This document shows positions 44,466 to 53,410 of a stretch of 64,000 nucleotides of DNA, piece by piece. The DNA lies in contig CAJUGV010000008.1 in the NCBI GenBank assembly GCA_910586505.1, positions 37,268 through 101,267 of the forward strand. The letters are read 5' to 3'. This DNA is from an uncultured Paraprevotella sp. Its GTDB lineage: Bacteria > Bacteroidota > Bacteroidia > Bacteroidales > Bacteroidaceae. Numbering within the stretch: position 1 is the first letter of the stretch; each line of letters starts with the position of its first letter. A model generated the notes under the pieces. That model was given only the letters and a program-made list of their open reading frames with translations. It searched no databases and was not told the DNA's origin. The position numbers and the translations under genes are program-made.

Positions 44466-45368
44466 ATGAAGCAAACGATGGTTCCGATAAGAGCGTATGG
44501 TTTGTCAGACTGGAAAACTTATGGTTTCCGTTTGGGTAATCTGCGTCCTACCATTGGAACGTGCGGGATATTCTTTTGCAGTGCCGGCGAAGTGGAGCTT
44601 GAGATAGACGGTACACCTTATATAATACAAACGGGAGACGTATGTTTTTATATGGGCGGCGAGTTATTGAGAGTCCTGCATGTGAGTAGGGATATAGACG
44701 GTATCGTAATGGAAGCCGATGCGGACTTCATTCTGCCTGTCAGCAACAAGGTGTTGGGCGTGCAGGATATATTATATATACGTGATCATCCCTGCGTTAC
44801 GCTGACGGTTTCTCAGCAAGCATACCTGAGTATCTGTCTTCAACACTATATGAACCGTATCAACGGGGGAAGTTCTTATGAGGAAAGTTGCGGAATGTGT
44901 TCTCTGAAGATGGAACTGATCAAGGCGGGTGGACAGGCGTTGTTTTATGAACTGCTGATGATGTATTTCACTAATAGACCGTTGCATGCAGTGCAACGTA
45001 CGCAGAAGGATGCCATATTCCAGCGTTTTTTTGTGGATTTGTTTCATTATTACCGTTCGGAACGCGAGGTGTTTTTCTACGCGGACCGCCAGAATCTAAC
45101 ACCCCGTTATTTTTCTTCGGTTGTGAAGGAGAAGTCGGGTCGGAGTGTTTTGCAGTGGATTGTTCAGTTGGTGATTTCGGAGGCCAAGCAGCTTTTGGAG
45201 TGTTCGGATTTGAGTATTAAGGAAATTGCCGTCAGGCTGAATTTCAGCACACAGTCTTTTTTCGGTAAATATTTCAAGCAGTACACCGGAATGTCGCCTC
45301 GTGAATACCGTGAACAGGCGTTTGTAGAACAGAAAGATGCTGGCGATGAAAACCGTAAAGACGGTTGA
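44466..45368 (+). CDS. AraC-family transcriptional regulator
   Basis: A 300-aa regulator. The N-terminal cupin-like domain (RPTIGTCGIFFCSAGEVELEIDG) would sense a ligand, and the C-terminal two helix-turn-helix units (LECSDLSIKEIAVRLNFST, SFFGKYFKQYTGMSPREYRE) bind DNA. It is divergent from the efflux operon 172 nt away, so control of that pump is likely but inferred. The start at 44466 is used; a longer frame reaches back through the promoter box. Confidence 0.92.
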   Translation: MKQTMVPIRAYGLSDWKTYGFRLGNLRPTIGTCGIFFCSAGEVELEIDGTPYIIQTGDVCFYMGGELLRVLHVSRDIDGIVMEADADFILPVSNKVLGVQDILYIRDHPCVTLTVSQQAYLSICLQHYMNRINGGSSYEESCGMCSLKMELIKAGGQALFYELLMMYFTNRPLHAVQRTQKDAIFQRFFVDLFHYYRSEREVFFYADRQNLTPRYFSSVVKEKSGRSVLQWIVQLVISEAKQLLECSDLSIKEIAVRLNFSTQSFFGKYFKQYTGMSPREYREQAFVEQKDAGDENRKDG

Positions 45369-45421
45369 AGGATTTATCAATAAAGAGAGGAATAGGATTG
45401 AAGTAGAACAATTATAAATAA

Positions 45422-46948
45422 ATGCTTATGGTGTTAAAGAGAATCAGACAAACTGCGGCTTTACTCTGTTTTGTCCTGATCACGTTGCTCTTTTTGGATT
45501 TTACGGGAGTGATGCAGGCGTGGTTCGGATGGATGGCCAAGATACAGTTTATTCCGGCCTTGCTGGCTTTGAATGTGACGGTGGTTGTCGTTTTGGTATT
45601 GCTCGCGTTGCTGTTTGGGCGCGTTTATTGTTCTGTAATATGCCCGCTCGGCGTGTTTCAGGATGCGGTTTCCCGTATGAGCGGGCGGTTTAAAAAGAAC
45701 AGGTTTCGTTATGCTCCGGCTTTGTCTTGGTTGCGATATGCCGTATTGACATTGTTTCTCATGCTTTGTACGGCGACTTTACTTACCGGCGGCGCAGTGA
45801 TGGCCGGATGGGCCGGACTGATAGAGCCGTATAGTGCTTACGGGCGTATGGTGTCCGGTCTTTTGCTTCCTCTTTATCGTTGGGGGAACAATCTGCTGGC
45901 TTTTTTTGCCGAACGTGTCGACAGCTATGCTTTTTACGAAGTGGACGTTTGGCTGAAAGGGGTGTCGGTCTTAGCGGTAGCTGTGCTGACATTCGTGGTG
46001 GTGGCGGCGATGGCCTGGCGCAACGGGCGAGTTTATTGCAATACGGTATGTCCGGTGGGTACGCTGCTGGGCTTGTTGTCACGTCATGCGTGGCTGAAAC
46101 CGGTGATAGATACTTCCAGATGTGTGGATTGCAGACTTTGTGAACGAAACTGTAAGTCTTCGTGTATCGACATCAGAACGCATAAGATAGATTACAGCCG
46201 CTGCGTGGCGTGTATGAATTGTATAGACAAATGTCCGAAAGGGGCTATACGGTATATTCATGCGGCGGGCAAGGCTACCGGTGTGAATGCTCCGTCTGAT
46301 AGAAAGCAAACGGCACCGGACGGAGGCCGGCGCGATTTCCTGACGGTGGCTACGCTGTTTGCCGCCGGTACGTGGGCCAGAGCGCAGGAAAAGAAAGTGG
46401 ACGGAGGGTTAGCGGTAATCGAGGAAAAAAAGATTCCTGAGCGCAAAGTGGCCCTGAAGCCTGCGGGAGCACAGAGTCTGCGTCATTTCACTTTACATTG
46501 TACAGCCTGCCAGTTGTGTGTGTCTGCATGTCCCAATGATGTGTTGCGTCCGTCTTCTGTGCTAGATACCTGGATGCAACCGGAGATGTCTTATGAACGG
46601 GGGTTTTGCCGCCCCGAGTGTGTACGCTGTGCCGAGGTTTGCCCTGCGGGGGCGATACATCCGCTTACCGTGTCCGAGAAATCGTCCGTACAGATAGGTC
46701 ATGCCGTTTTTCTTTATGAGAATTGTGTGGTGAATACCGACGGGGTGGAGTGCGGGAATTGTGCCCGTCATTGTCCGTCGGGAGCCATACAGATGGTACC
46801 TTCCGTATCCGGTGTGCCCGATTCACCTAAATTGCCGGTTGTGAATGAAGAACGTTGTATCGGTTGCGGAGCGTGCGAGAATCTATGTCCGGCGCGTCCT
46901 TTCAGTGCCATTTATGTGGAGGGTCATGAGGCTCACCGTTTCATTTAA
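45422..46948 (+). CDS. membrane polyferredoxin with internal twin-arginine segment
   Basis: A 508-aa protein. Four or five membrane helices fill the first 240 residues, with cysteine motifs typical of NapH/NosR-type proteins (YCSVICPLGVFQD; YCNTVCPVGTLLG). Two ferredoxin motifs follow (CVDCRLCERNCKSSC and CVACMNCIDKCPKG), giving 4Fe-4S sites. At about residue 302 is GRRDFLTVATLFAAGTW, a Tat-like signal, and then more ferredoxin-type motifs (CTACQLCVSACPN, CVRCAEVCPAG, CGNCARHCPSG, CIGCGACENLCPARP). Electron transfer between a quinol-type pool and periplasmic partners is likely. It is first in a cluster with a Tat-signal reductase and TatAC. Confidence 0.9.
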   Translation: MLMVLKRIRQTAALLCFVLITLLFLDFTGVMQAWFGWMAKIQFIPALLALNVTVVVVLVLLALLFGRVYCSVICPLGVFQDAVSRMSGRFKKNRFRYAPALSWLRYAVLTLFLMLCTATLLTGGAVMAGWAGLIEPYSAYGRMVSGLLLPLYRWGNNLLAFFAERVDSYAFYEVDVWLKGVSVLAVAVLTFVVVAAMAWRNGRVYCNTVCPVGTLLGLLSRHAWLKPVIDTSRCVDCRLCERNCKSSCIDIRTHKIDYSRCVACMNCIDKCPKGAIRYIHAAGKATGVNAPSDRKQTAPDGGRRDFLTVATLFAAGTWARAQEKKVDGGLAVIEEKKIPERKVALKPAGAQSLRHFTLHCTACQLCVSACPNDVLRPSSVLDTWMQPEMSYERGFCRPECVRCAEVCPAGAIHPLTVSEKSSVQIGHAVFLYENCVVNTDGVECGNCARHCPSGAIQMVPSVSGVPDSPKLPVVNEERCIGCGACENLCPARPFSAIYVEGHEAHRFI

Positions 46949-46963
46949 TTTAAGTGCAGTAAG

Positions 46964-48364
46964 ATGGAAAAGAAGAATAATGAGATGAATCGCCGGAAGT
47001 TTCTGAAACTGCTGGGTACGGGAGCTACGGTTGTTTCGACTGCCTTTTACGGTTGTCAGTCGCAGCGGAAGGATATTTCCGGCAGTGCGCAGTCGGAGAT
47101 TCCCACGGATAAGATGACCTGCCGTGTCAACCCCACGACAGGTGATAAAGTATCGATATTGGGCTATGGCTGTATGCGTTTGCCGACTATTCCGGTAGAG
47201 GGTAAGGAAGGAGAGGATGAGATAGACCAGGAAATGGTGAACCGTCAGGTCGATTTTGCATTGGCACACGGGTTGAATTACTTCGACACATCGCCGGCCT
47301 ATTGTAAGGGGCGTTCGGAACGTGCCATGGGCATTGCGCTGAGCCGCCATCCGCGCAGCAGTTATTTCATCGCTACAAAACTTTCCAATTTCTCTCCGGC
47401 CACCTGGACAAGGGAAGCGTCGCTGGCTATGTACCGTAATTCTCTGAAGGAATTGCAGGTAGATTACATTGACTATATGCTTCTTCATGGAGTGGGAATG
47501 GGGAATGGCATGGATGAGTTCAATGCCCGTTATATGGACAACGGCGTGCTGGATTTCCTGATGGAGGAGCGGCGTGCGGGGCGCATCCGCAATCTGGGTT
47601 TCTCTTATCATGGCGATGTCCGTGTGTTCGATACCTTGCTTTCCCGTCACGACGAATATAAATGGGATTTTGTGCAGATACAGCTCAACTATCTGGATTG
47701 GAGGCATGCAAAGGAGATTAATCGGAACAATACCGACGCAGAGTATCTTTATGGCGAACTGGCAGCACGCGGCATACCGGCGGTAATAATGGAGCCGCTT
47801 CTCGGAGGCCGTCTTTCGAAGGTACACGACCATGTGGTGGCCCGTCTGAAACAGCGTGAGCCGAACAGGAGCGTAGCATCGTGGGCTTTCCGTTTTGCCG
47901 GAACGTTCCCCGGTGTGCTTACGGTACTGAGCGGTATGACCTATATGGAGCATCTGGAAGACAACCTGCGCACTTATAGTCCCTTGCAGCCGCTGACCGA
48001 TGAGGAGATGGAATATCTGTACGATACGGCCGACCTGATGATGCAATATCCCACAGTGCCCTGCAATGACTGCAAATATTGTATGCCTTGTCCCTATGGT
48101 ATCGACATACCGTCTATATTAGTGCATTATAATAAGTGTGTCAATCAGGGACATGTGCCTGAGAGCGCGCAAGAGGAAAACTACCGTAAGGCGCGCCGTG
48201 CGTTCCTTGTGGGCTATGACCGTGCCGTGCCGCGTTTGCGTCAGGCCGACCATTGTATAGGATGCCGTCAGTGTGTCTCGCATTGTCCGCAAGGAATTGA
48301 CATACCGTCCGAACTGCACCGCATAGACGGTTTTGTAGAAAAATTGAAACAAGGAACGTTATGA
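46964..48364 (+). CDS. Tat-signal aldo/keto reductase with C-terminal ferredoxin domain
   Basis: A 466-aa protein. The N-terminus has NRRKFLKLLGTGATVVST, a twin-arginine signal, then a Cys (FYGCQSQ), which suggests a lipoprotein. The aldo/keto reductase barrel follows with ILGYGCMRLPTI, YFDTSPAYCKGRSE and the QLNYLDW region. The C-terminus carries two ferredoxin motifs (CNDCKYCMPCPYGIDIP, CIGCRQCVSHCPQG). It is expected to fold with cofactors in the cytoplasm and be exported by Tat. It overlaps the next gene by 4 nt. Confidence 0.93.
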   Translation: MEKKNNEMNRRKFLKLLGTGATVVSTAFYGCQSQRKDISGSAQSEIPTDKMTCRVNPTTGDKVSILGYGCMRLPTIPVEGKEGEDEIDQEMVNRQVDFALAHGLNYFDTSPAYCKGRSERAMGIALSRHPRSSYFIATKLSNFSPATWTREASLAMYRNSLKELQVDYIDYMLLHGVGMGNGMDEFNARYMDNGVLDFLMEERRAGRIRNLGFSYHGDVRVFDTLLSRHDEYKWDFVQIQLNYLDWRHAKEINRNNTDAEYLYGELAARGIPAVIMEPLLGGRLSKVHDHVVARLKQREPNRSVASWAFRFAGTFPGVLTVLSGMTYMEHLEDNLRTYSPLQPLTDEEMEYLYDTADLMMQYPTVPCNDCKYCMPCPYGIDIPSILVHYNKCVNQGHVPESAQEENYRKARRAFLVGYDRAVPRLRQADHCIGCRQCVSHCPQGIDIPSELHRIDGFVEKLKQGTL

Positions 48365-48801
48365 ACCAAGAGATGCAGGCGTTGGTAGATTTGCTGCATC
48401 GTGAGGCCTGTTCTTGCGTGGTGCGAAATGATACCATCCGCATGTTCGGGCAGCGGGGAGTGGCCGACCTCTATGATATGTTGATCACTATGCCGTCCAT
48501 GCTCTGCGGAGCCGATGTAGCCGATAAGGTGGTGGGAAAAGGGGCTGCGGCCCTGATGATATTGGGGCGGGTCAGGCAAGTTTATGCCGATGTGATCAGT
48601 TCGCCGGCTTACGATATGTTGAAGGATGCTGGTATTGACGTAACCTACGATATCTTGGTACCGGCTATCAGAAACCGTTCCGGCAGCGGCTGGTGTCCTG
48701 TAGAGACGTTGTGCCGTGATTGTGCGACGGCCGAAGAATGCTTGCCGCTTATCACCGGGTTCGTGAAGAGACAACGTGGGGCGGGAGAGGAAACAGAATA
48801 A
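48361..48801 (+). CDS. DUF1893 family protein
   Basis: A 146-aa soluble protein with LHREACSCVVRNDTIRMFGQRG, VVGKGAAALMILGRV and DVISSPAYDMLKDAGI, which matches DUF1893, a family with a cytidine-deaminase-like fold. No catalytic function is established. Its end is Cys-rich (WCPVETLCRDCATAEECLP), suggesting metal binding. It overlaps the reductase gene by 4 nt and precedes an S-component-like gene. Confidence 0.85.
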   Translation: MNQEMQALVDLLHREACSCVVRNDTIRMFGQRGVADLYDMLITMPSMLCGADVADKVVGKGAAALMILGRVRQVYADVISSPAYDMLKDAGIDVTYDILVPAIRNRSGSGWCPVETLCRDCATAEECLPLITGFVKRQRGAGEETE

Positions 48802-48826
48802 GGATTTTAAATAACCGAATGAATAA

Positions 48827-49348
48827 ATGAATAAGATTATGGAGACAGGAGTGAGACTTTATGTGTCGGGGTATGACGAGTGGCGCACTTATCTGTTGGC
48901 TGCGTTGTTTGTAATCGGTAATGTGTTGTTGCCGCAATTGGTGCATTTGATACCGCAGGGCGGGCAGATCTGGCTGCCTATTTACTTTTTCACATTAGTG
49001 GGTGCATATAAATATGGCTGGCATGTGGGGATGCTTACTGCTATATTCTCACCGTGTGTGAACTCATGGATGTTTGGCATGCCGGCTCCGGCCGTATTGC
49101 CTGCCATTTTGCTGAAGTCGGTCTTGCTGGCCATTTCGGCAGGATATGCCGCGACCCGTTTCCGGCGTGTGAGCATCCCGCTTTTGTCGGCGGTAGTGCT
49201 GGCCTGTCAGTTGCCGGGCACGTTGGGTGAATGGGCCATTACGGGAGATTTATTCCTGGCTCTACAGGATTTCCGGATAGGGATTCCGGGCATGCTGTTG
49301 CAGGTTATGGGCGGATATTTGATGATTAAATATATAATTTACAAGTAG
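48827..49348 (+). CDS. ECF-type transporter S-component-like membrane protein
   Basis: A 173-aa protein with five or six hydrophobic segments (TYLLAALFVIGNVLLPQL, IWLPIYFFTLVGAYKYGW, AVLPAILLKSVLLAISAGY). Its layout resembles small S-components of ECF vitamin/cofactor transporters, but no ECF ATPase is nearby. A role in cofactor supply for the Fe-S cluster is only a guess. It lies 5 nt upstream of tatA. Confidence 0.7.
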   Translation: MNKIMETGVRLYVSGYDEWRTYLLAALFVIGNVLLPQLVHLIPQGGQIWLPIYFFTLVGAYKYGWHVGMLTAIFSPCVNSWMFGMPAPAVLPAILLKSVLLAISAGYAATRFRRVSIPLLSAVVLACQLPGTLGEWAITGDLFLALQDFRIGIPGMLLQVMGGYLMIKYIIYK

Positions 49349-49353
49349 GGGTT

Positions 49354-49572
49354 ATGTTTGGAGTAGGAACACAAGAGATTCTTTTTATCATGTTGATCGT
49401 CTTGCTGTTTTTCGGCGGCAAGAAAGTTCCCGAACTGATGAAAGGACTCGGGAAAGGAGTGAAAAGTTTTAAGGATGGTATGAACGGCACGGATGATTCC
49501 CGTAAAGAGAAGGAAGGACAAAGCGAAACCGTGGCGGGTAAACGGGAAGAAAGCACGGATAATAATGGATAG
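49354..49572 (+). CDS. tatA: Tat translocase subunit TatA
   Basis: A 72-aa protein with one N-terminal membrane helix (EILFIMLIVLLFFGGKKVPELMKGLG core LLFFGGKKVPEL) and the FGxxKxPEL hinge, followed by an amphipathic helix and a charged tail. It oligomerises as the pore subunit. It overlaps tatC by 8 nt. No separate tatB is seen, so this is a TatAC system. Confidence 0.95.
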   Translation: MFGVGTQEILFIMLIVLLFFGGKKVPELMKGLGKGVKSFKDGMNGTDDSRKEKEGQSETVAGKREESTDNNG

Positions 49573-50368
49573 TCCCGATCCGGAAGCTACCGGAACTTTC
49601 TGGGAGCATCTCGATGCTTTGCGCGGCAGTCTGATAAGGGCTGTGGCGGTGACGGTGTTGTGCGCTTTTGTGGCTTTCTTTTTTAAGGATGTCTTGTTCC
49701 ATGTGGTGCTTGCACCCGGGGATGCCGGTTTCGTCACCTACCGTTTGTTGGATGCTGTCGGACGCATATGTGGTGGACCGGAGACGGTGCCGGAGGATTT
49801 TTCAGTGAAGTTGATCAATACGGGGTTGGCCGGACAGTTTGTCATTCACATGAAGACTGCGCTTTATGCCGGCCTGTTTTGCGCTTCTCCTTATCTGCTT
49901 TATTTGCTGTTTAGCTTTGTTTCGCCGGCGTTGTACGAGAGCGAAAGGCGTTATGCCGTGCGTACGGTAGGGACAGGCTATGTGATGTTTTTATTAGGTG
50001 CGGCACTGAACTATTTTCTTATCTTTCCGCTTACGTTTCGTTTTCTCGGCACATATCAGGTAAGTTGGGAGGTGGAAAATACCATTACGTTGGAGTCGTA
50101 TATGGACACGTTGCTGATGATGACACTGATGATGGGTATTGTGTTCGAGATTCCGGTGCTGTGTTGGTTGTTGGCGCGCTTCGGGTGGCTCACGGCACCT
50201 TTCATGCGTCGTTACCGTCGTCATGCCATTGTGCTGATTTTAGTGGTGGCAGCCGTGATAACCCCCACTTCGGATGTGTTTACCTTGTTGCTGGTGGCCT
50301 TGCCTATGTGGTTGCTTTATGAGGCCGGCATACAGGTGGTGAGGATAACACTGAAGGGGCGTCAATGA
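49565..50368 (+). CDS. tatC: Tat translocase subunit TatC
   Basis: Receptor subunit for twin-arginine signals. The 267-aa protein starts MDSPDPEATGTFWEHLDALRG with the conserved HLDALR region and has six membrane helices, including FCASPYLLYLLFSFVSPALY and the RHAIVLILVVAAVITPTSDV segment with the family ITP motif. It overlaps tatA. The end is convergent with cysQ and its final codons form part of a terminator. Confidence 0.95.
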   Translation: MDSPDPEATGTFWEHLDALRGSLIRAVAVTVLCAFVAFFFKDVLFHVVLAPGDAGFVTYRLLDAVGRICGGPETVPEDFSVKLINTGLAGQFVIHMKTALYAGLFCASPYLLYLLFSFVSPALYESERRYAVRTVGTGYVMFLLGAALNYFLIFPLTFRFLGTYQVSWEVENTITLESYMDTLLMMTLMMGIVFEIPVLCWLLARFGWLTAPFMRRYRRHAIVLILVVAAVITPTSDVFTLLLVALPMWLLYEAGIQVVRITLKGRQ

Positions 50369-50383
50369 CGCCCCTTTAGTGTT
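50347..50383. terminator. bidirectional terminator between tatC and cysQ
   Basis: An almost perfect inverted repeat (50347-50364 against 50366-50383, one G-T wobble) spans the tatC stop codon and the start of the gap to cysQ. Confidence 0.7.
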
Positions 50384-51191
50384 ATCTGACTATGAACCAG
50401 GGGTTCAGTAAATCTTCTTTGTTGTAGTGCAACGTCTGTTTCTCGTTGGTCAGGTATATGTTCTTGCCGGCAGCCCGTGCGATGGCATGTCCGGCGGCCG
50501 TATCCCATTCCATGGTAGGGGCAAAGCGCGGATATATGTCGGCCGTACCTTCAGCTACCCGGCATATTTTCAGAGAACTGCCACAGGAGATGAGGCTCAC
50601 GTGCCCGTATTCGCTTTCCAGTTTACGGATGTAGTTTTCCGTCTCGGTAGAGAGGTGTGACCGTGATGCCACCACTACAAAACCCTTTGTGTCGGCCTGT
50701 TCCAGCGGAAGACGGTCGGCACGTTCCATCAGGTCGTCCGTCGAGAGGCCAGCGGCATGGTAGTCGATGTCTTCCACGCGGTATGCTCCGATGGTGTCTT
50801 CCGAGAAATAAAGCGTACGGTTTGCCGGTACATAAATGACGCCCAGTACGGGAATGTTGTTTTCCACAAGAGCTATGTTCACGGTAAACTCTCCATTGCG
50901 CTTGATGAATTCTTTTGTACCGTCCAGCGGATCCACGATCCACAGTGTTTTCCAGTTTTTTCTTGTTTCATAATCAGTCTGCAGCCCTTCTTCGCTCAGT
51001 ATGGGGATGGAAGAGGCGTTCAGTTCTTCCGCAATACGGTTGTGCGCCCGCTTGTCGGCAATGGTAAGGGGAGAGTTGTCCGCCTTTCGTTCTATGCCGA
51101 AGTCGGCTTTCGGGTCATTGTAGATTTTCAGAATATCTTTTCCTGCCAGCAGAGCCGCTCTGATGGCGCAGGATAACAGTTCGTTTTGCAT
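50382..51191 (-). CDS. cysQ: 3'(2'),5'-bisphosphate nucleotidase CysQ
   Basis: Hydrolyses 3'-phosphoadenosine 5'-phosphate formed in sulfate assimilation. The 269-aa protein of the inositol monophosphatase family has LSEEG, the metal motif WIVDPLDGTKEFIKRNGEFT and the C-terminal WDTAAGHAIARAAG. The start at 51191 is the family start. A -7 box TATCTTTG lies upstream (complement of 51216-51223). Confidence 0.95.
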   Translation of the reverse strand: MQNELLSCAIRAALLAGKDILKIYNDPKADFGIERKADNSPLTIADKRAHNRIAEELNASSIPILSEEGLQTDYETRKNWKTLWIVDPLDGTKEFIKRNGEFTVNIALVENNIPVLGVIYVPANRTLYFSEDTIGAYRVEDIDYHAAGLSTDDLMERADRLPLEQADTKGFVVVASRSHLSTETENYIRKLESEYGHVSLISCGSSLKICRVAEGTADIYPRFAPTMEWDTAAGHAIARAAGKNIYLTNEKQTLHYNKEDLLNPWFIVR

Positions 51192-51848
51192 GATGTTTGT
51201 CGTTGTGTGAGAGGGCAAAGATACATATTTTTCTGAAATAACGGTCTATTTTTATGGGAATGTATGTACGGCCGATTGGTACGGATGTTCGTGATGAAGC
51301 TGACGTTTTGTCAGAAGTAGGAGGATGAGAAACCGTTTTATACAATTTGGCGGGATACGGGGCGGGAATACGCGATTCTCGCAGGACCGGAAGCGTGCGG
51401 AATGGTAGAAGAAAGTTTCCGTTCAGTGAAAAGTGTCAGGCCGGATGCGATATTCTGCGCTGCGGATGCCGGACTGTATAAGGAAAACGGGCTGTGTGCT
51501 TTCTTATTGTCGGTTTGCCTGTGCACGGAAAATGGCGGCGGATAGCTGGCCCGTGGGTTTTTCGAATTGTTTTTTAGGGGATGAGGTGTCCTTTTTCTTT
51601 CTTTTCGGGCCGTATTGTCCGTTTGTGCAGCTTGGCTGTGAACGTCATGCGGACGGTTTTTTTCTGTTCTGCGGTGTGCAGAAAAAAACCGTCCGCATGA
51701 AAAGATGTATATATACGGTATATAAGTGTATATTGAAGGGTTTACATGGATTTTTATTCAATTCCTTTCTCCGGAACGTTCTTTTATATCGTTTTTTCCG
51801 GTCGGCAATAAGGTGCTTTCACTGACAGAATGACAGTGAAAACCATGT
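51192..51848. other. 657-nt gap with a long hairpin
   Basis: No convincing gene lies here. The gap holds the cysQ -7 box (51216-51223), low-quality frames on the plus strand, and the hairpin at 51645-51700. Confidence 0.6.
51645..51700. repeat. long perfect palindrome, possible repeat-family member D
   Basis: Perfect 22-bp arms (51645-51666 and 51679-51700) with the 12-nt loop TTCTGCGGTGTG. Arms begin TCATGCGGACGG, which recalls the loop/arm junction of copy B (GAGGACGG), and end CCGTCCGCATGA. It lacks the CATCATTTTTT tail, so membership is uncertain. Confidence 0.75.
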
Positions 51849-53363
51849 TTACCATTCTTTCCAGAAGACGGGACTGAATAGTATCAGCATGTTGAAAAGT
51901 TCCAGACGCCCCATAAGCATGAGAAACGACATGATCCACTTGCCGGCCTCTGGCATGCCACTCATGGTGTTAGACGGTCCGTAGCATCCGAAGCCGACAC
52001 CGGTATTTCCTAATGCGGAGATAGAGGTGGTGAGGGCTTCCAGAAAGTCGATATCGAAGAGGGTCAGCAGAAAGCATCCCACGAAACTGCACAGGAGGTA
52101 GAAGATGGTGAATGTGGCAACGGTGTTCACCACCGGCTGGGGGACCACGTGGTTGTTGATCCTTACGGGGAGGATGGCATTGGGATGGATGAGCCGTTTG
52201 AACTGGTTTTTGATGGAGTGGAACAGTATTACGATGCGCATGCTCTTGATTCCGCCGGCGGTGGAGCCGGTACAACCGCCGGCCAGCATGGTGTAGATCA
52301 GCAGGATCCATGTGTATTTCGGCCAGAATGTATAGTCTTCCGAGATGAGGCCGCAGGAGCTGTGGATGGTGGCTACGTGGAAGTAGGCCCTTCTGAAAGC
52401 CTGTTCTATGGGGTAGTCCAGTTTGAAATACAGTCCGGTCATGATGAGCAGGGTGATGACGAGTGCAGATCCCAAAAACCAGCGGGTCTCTCCGTCTTTG
52501 AACAATCTGCCGATGCGTCCCTGCATACACAGAGCCAACAGGGTGACGTTAAGGCTGGCGATGATCATGAATGTGGCCGTGACATATTCGATGAAAGGGG
52601 AGTTCCACCATGCGATGCTGGCCTGGCGGGTGGAATATCCTCCCGTCCCCAATATGCTGAACGCATGGCATACTCCGTCGAAGAGATTCATTCCTCCCAG
52701 GCAAAGTAGCCCTACGCAGGCGCCTGTCATGAGAGTGTATACGGTCCAGATGAGTTTGGTGGTCATGCTTATCTTCGGATGAAGCTTGTCATGCGTCACT
52801 CCGGTGGCTTCCGCACTGAAAAGTTGCAGATTGCCTCCTCCGAAGATAGGCAATAAAGCGATGGTGAAACATACGATACCCAGTCCGCCCAACCAATGGG
52901 TCAGCGCGCGCCAGAAGAGCAATCCTTTGGGCATGGTGTCGATATGGTCCAGTATGGTGAATCCCGTGGTGGTAAAGCCTGACATGGTTTCGAAAAAAGC
53001 GTTGGTCACGGACGGAATCTTGCCGCTTGTGTAGAAGGGGAGCATCCCCAGTATGGTGAACATCAGCCAGGTGAGTGTCACGATACAGTAGCCGTCACGC
53101 CGCGTCATCCAGGTCCTGGCGCCTTTTCCGTAGGTCATGAGGCTGCCTCCGATGAGCAGGTTGATGCCCGTGGCATAAAGAAAATGTATATAGCTTGCTT
53201 CTTTATAGAACAACGAGACGCCCATGCAGATGAGAAACAGACCGCCTTCCACCCAGAGCAGGATGCCTATGACATAGGCGATAAGCTTGGTGTTGACGAT
53301 GTTGTTGAGCGACGTGGTGCCGTTGTTTTCATTTTGCGGATTGCTGTAGGTGGTAGGATTCAT
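51849..53363 (-). CDS. trkH: TrkH-family potassium uptake protein
   Basis: Inner-membrane K+ channel subunit (504 aa, about 12 hydrophobic segments). Filter-like loops are seen: ETMSGFTTTGFTIL, SILGTGGYSTRQAS, CTGSTAGGIKSMR and SALGNTGVGFGCYGP. It normally works with cytosolic TrkA, which is not in this window. It lies 47 nt downstream of a GNAT gene on the same strand. Confidence 0.95.
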   Translation of the reverse strand: MNPTTYSNPQNENNGTTSLNNIVNTKLIAYVIGILLWVEGGLFLICMGVSLFYKEASYIHFLYATGINLLIGGSLMTYGKGARTWMTRRDGYCIVTLTWLMFTILGMLPFYTSGKIPSVTNAFFETMSGFTTTGFTILDHIDTMPKGLLFWRALTHWLGGLGIVCFTIALLPIFGGGNLQLFSAEATGVTHDKLHPKISMTTKLIWTVYTLMTGACVGLLCLGGMNLFDGVCHAFSILGTGGYSTRQASIAWWNSPFIEYVTATFMIIASLNVTLLALCMQGRIGRLFKDGETRWFLGSALVITLLIMTGLYFKLDYPIEQAFRRAYFHVATIHSSCGLISEDYTFWPKYTWILLIYTMLAGGCTGSTAGGIKSMRIVILFHSIKNQFKRLIHPNAILPVRINNHVVPQPVVNTVATFTIFYLLCSFVGCFLLTLFDIDFLEALTTSISALGNTGVGFGCYGPSNTMSGMPEAGKWIMSFLMLMGRLELFNMLILFSPVFWKEW

Positions 53364-53410
53364 GTGAATTGCAAATATGAATAAGGAGAAGGCTTGAAAG
53401 CCGTTTCCTT

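Noticed and set aside
49493..49564. Extended TatC start at 49493
   Set aside because: It would overlap most of the tatA tail with no family match; ATG at 49565 gives the normal TatC start.
51433..51825. 130-aa plus-strand frame between cysQ and trkH
   Set aside because: No family match, Cys/Phe-rich chance composition, and it spans the 22-bp-arm hairpin.
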